A DNA stretch of 6,009 nt, taken from Planctomycetota bacterium. Its GTDB lineage: Bacteria > Planctomycetota > Phycisphaerae > WQYP01 > JAJZKY01. The notes under the pieces were generated by a model, which was not told where the DNA came from, made no database searches, and saw nothing but the letters and a program-made list of their open reading frames with translations. The translations under genes were made by a program, and so were the position numbers. The DNA lies in NCBI GenBank assembly GCA_021803885.1, contig JAJZKY010000319.1:1-6009 (forward strand). Direction: 5' to 3'. Below, piece after piece: positions 4,164 through 6,009 of the stretch (positions are counted from its first letter, which is position 1; each line of letters starts with the position of its first letter).

Positions 4164-6009
4164 ATGGCTAAACGGGTTAATACACGATTTTTAATGATCT
4201 TGATTGTGGTGTTGATCGCCATTATCGGTGGACTGGCCGGAGTTTATTACGTCCTGATCAAAATCAACAATAATCCTACCCGGCTGGTGGCGGAAGCCAA
4301 GGCGGCACTTAAAAAGAAGGATATGGAACTGGCGCGCAGCCTCTATCAGCAGGCGGCGGTGGTTTCTTTGCGTGAACATCTGCCGCAGGCTGCGGAAATC
4401 CTGTTAAAACTTGGGGACCTGAATTATCAGACGACCGCTAAAAATATCCAGCGCTACCGCGCCGCTCTAAGCGACTGGCATGCCGCCATATCGCAAAATC
4501 CAAATCTGCTTGCGGCACGCGTAAAACTTCTGGATGCCTTTTATCAAGATGCCATTCATTCCGGTAATGAAACTGCCATCTGGCAACAAATAGAGACACA
4601 GGCGGATCATGTTATCAAGCTGGATCCGAAAAATGCCACAGCTTATATGTATCGTGCCCAGGCCCGGCTGCGGTCCGTTTCGGGTTTGGCGGCGCTGACC
4701 AATCGCCGCTTCACCTCCGCCAAGACGGACTTGCGAACCGCGTGCCGTCTGCAACCGGACAATATTCTTCCATACGCGTTATTAGCGCAGGTATACCTGC
4801 AACAGGCGGCAGCGGAACATGCGCAAAATCTGATCAATCAGGCCGCCATGACCAAGTTATTTAATAAAGGTATTGCCGTCGTCCAGGGTTTTGTAACCAA
4901 ACATCCGCATAATATTAATGCGCTTATTTCTCTGGCCGCTATCTATCGCGCGGTACCAGGCCATACGGATGCCGCCGCTCAAGCTCTGGCAGCGGCGGAA
5001 AAGCTGGCTCCCAACAACCCGAAGGTTCTTGAAGCCCAGGCGCAACAATGGCTCATCCAGGGGGCCGGCCCGGCGCGGATTGCCGGTTTATTCAAAAAGA
5101 TTGTAGCGCTTAAGCCGGACGATATGAGTGCTTACGCGGCCGCCGGAGAATTTCTCCGTCGTGCCAATGAACCTGAAGAAGCCATCACCTACTTAAAACT
5201 AGGCTTAGCGCATCCCGCTTCGGGTGGCGGATTAACGCCGGAAATCAATGAAAATATCAGTTTACGCATCAATGAGATGCTCATGGGCTCTTATCTTCAA
5301 CTGGCCATGGAAGCTCCGGGCGGGTCGGAGTTACGCAATAAATATCTGACGCAGGCCTCTAATACTCTGTCCTGGGTGGCCCAACGTATTCCGCAATCCG
5401 CCTGGGTCTATGTGGCCAAGGCCCGCTTGCGCTTCGCGCAGGGACGATTGGATGCTTCTCAACGTTGGATACATAAAGCCAATGGAATTCTTTCTCCTAC
5501 TCCACAGGACCTGGCCTTTTGGTTGACTGAAAAACAACTGCTGGCCCAGATCTATCAGATACGCGGGCAATCCGGTTCCGCTTTGACGGTATTAAATGAA
5601 ATTCAAAAATATCTTCCGGATCAACCCAGTGTGGTTCTGGCCCGAGCCCAGCTGATGGTACAACAGAATCCGAAAGCGGCGCTGGCTGCAGCGCAGGCGG
5701 TCTTGAAACGGGATCCTGAAAATGCGGCCGCCTTAAAAATTGAAGCCTTGTCACTGGCCAATCTCAATCGGCGCCCGGAGTTGGCGCGACTTTTGTCGCA
5801 CATAAATACCAGTCATAGTTTTTCTCTGGCGCAACTCAAAGCGCGGCTGGAAATGGCGGAACATCGTTATGCCGCGGCGGAAAAAACCATGGCGCCATGG
5901 CTTAAAGAATCCCCGGGTGATCCACGTGTGGTGACCGTAGTGTATGCGGCGATGGCCGGGTTGCAGCAACGTGCCGCTGCGCAGGCCATGATAACCCAGG
6001 CGCTGAAAG
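4164..6009 (+). CDS. Membrane-anchored tetratricopeptide-repeat protein of the exosortase cluster (3' truncated)
   Basis: An open frame of 615 codons continues past the right edge. The N-terminus MAKRVNTR is basic and followed by one hydrophobic segment (about 9-32), predicting a cytoplasmic N-terminus and a large periplasmic part. There is no lipobox cysteine. From about residue 38 the protein is Ala/Leu/Gln-rich helical hairpins with degenerate TPR signatures, for example around 149-170 (IKLDPKNATAYMYRAQARL), 190-215, 276-300 (AEKLAPNNPKVLEAQAQQ), 311-345 (VALKPDDMSAYAAAGEFL), 408-440, and 484-545 (VLKRDPENAAALKIEALSL). TPR proteins are protein-interaction scaffolds, and a large one is a usual member of PEP-CTERM loci (PrsT-type in proteobacteria), where it is tied to export or sorting. 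It starts 43 nt after EpsI with its own ribosome-binding site, so it probably belongs to the same operon. Full length and C-terminal domain are unseen. Confidence 0.85.
   Translation, partial: MAKRVNTRFLMILIVVLIAIIGGLAGVYYVLIKINNNPTRLVAEAKAALKKKDMELARSLYQQAAVVSLREHLPQAAEILLKLGDLNYQTTAKNIQRYRAALSDWHAAISQNPNLLAARVKLLDAFYQDAIHSGNETAIWQQIETQADHVIKLDPKNATAYMYRAQARLRSVSGLAALTNRRFTSAKTDLRTACRLQPDNILPYALLAQVYLQQAAAEHAQNLINQAAMTKLFNKGIAVVQGFVTKHPHNINALISLAAIYRAVPGHTDAAAQALAAAEKLAPNNPKVLEAQAQQWLIQGAGPARIAGLFKKIVALKPDDMSAYAAAGEFLRRANEPEEAITYLKLGLAHPASGGGLTPEINENISLRINEMLMGSYLQLAMEAPGGSELRNKYLTQASNTLSWVAQRIPQSAWVYVAKARLRFAQGRLDASQRWIHKANGILSPTPQDLAFWLTEKQLLAQIYQIRGQSGSALTVLNEIQKYLPDQPSVVLARAQLMVQQNPKAALAAAQAVLKRDPENAAALKIEALSLANLNRRPELARLLSHINTSHSFSLAQLKARLEMAEHRYAAAEKTMAPWLKESPGDPRVVTVVYAAMAGLQQRAAAQAMITQALK

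Noticed and set aside
4121..4171. 16-codon mini-ORF directly after the EpsI stop, overlapping the TPR start
   Set aside because: No ribosome-binding site of its own can be distinguished and length is at chance level; a leader peptide role is not supported.
1..6009. CRISPR array, tRNA/rRNA genes, insertion sequences, att sites
   Set aside because: No regularly spaced long repeats, no cloverleaf-like or rRNA-like sequence, and no transposase or terminal inverted repeats were seen.

Overview
The window holds a compact exosortase / envelope-polysaccharide module on the + strand: an outer-membrane polysaccharide-export lipoprotein (557-2125), an exosortase (2271-3275), an EpsI-family exosortase-associated protein (3272-4120) and a membrane-anchored TPR protein that runs off the right edge (4164-6009). 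Mixed base composition, Ala-rich TPR proteins and the form of the export protein (a late lipobox and an aromatic, DRN-containing C-terminus) would fit a Planctomycetota/PVC-type bacterium, perhaps Phycisphaerae. The taxonomy is an inference from gene style only; no rRNA or other marker is present.

Left edge (1-62): a probable divergent gene on the - strand, of which only about 20 codons are visible; it is supported by a start codon with a purine-rich Shine-Dalgarno-like sequence at 7-nt spacing. 63-556 is then a divergent intergenic region of about 0.5 kb, rich in symmetry: two GTGCAC-core palindromes, a 7-bp inverted repeat, a TTGACA box, a 10-bp GC-rich stem-loop, a phased set of four ATTTGG repeats, and a near-match to a sigma-54 -24/-12 element. 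None is proven, but their density suggests regulated transcription of the operon.

557-6009: the export lipoprotein is separated from the exosortase by 145 nt containing a small hairpin plus T-run, a possible attenuator or weak terminator. Exosortase and EpsI overlap by 4 bp (ATGA), so they are probably translationally coupled. The TPR gene follows EpsI after 43 nt with its own ribosome-binding site.

How they would work together: exosortases are polytopic membrane cysteine proteases/transpeptidases thought to process proteins carrying a C-terminal PEP-CTERM-like sorting tail, and their genes commonly sit with exopolysaccharide export genes. The Wza-like lipoprotein would form the outer-membrane exit for the polysaccharide, EpsI would assist the exosortase on the periplasmic side, and the TPR protein would be a periplasm-facing scaffold comparable in position to the TPR protein of proteobacterial PEP-CTERM loci. 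No sorting substrate, glycosyltransferase, Wzc-like kinase or regulator gene is visible inside the window.
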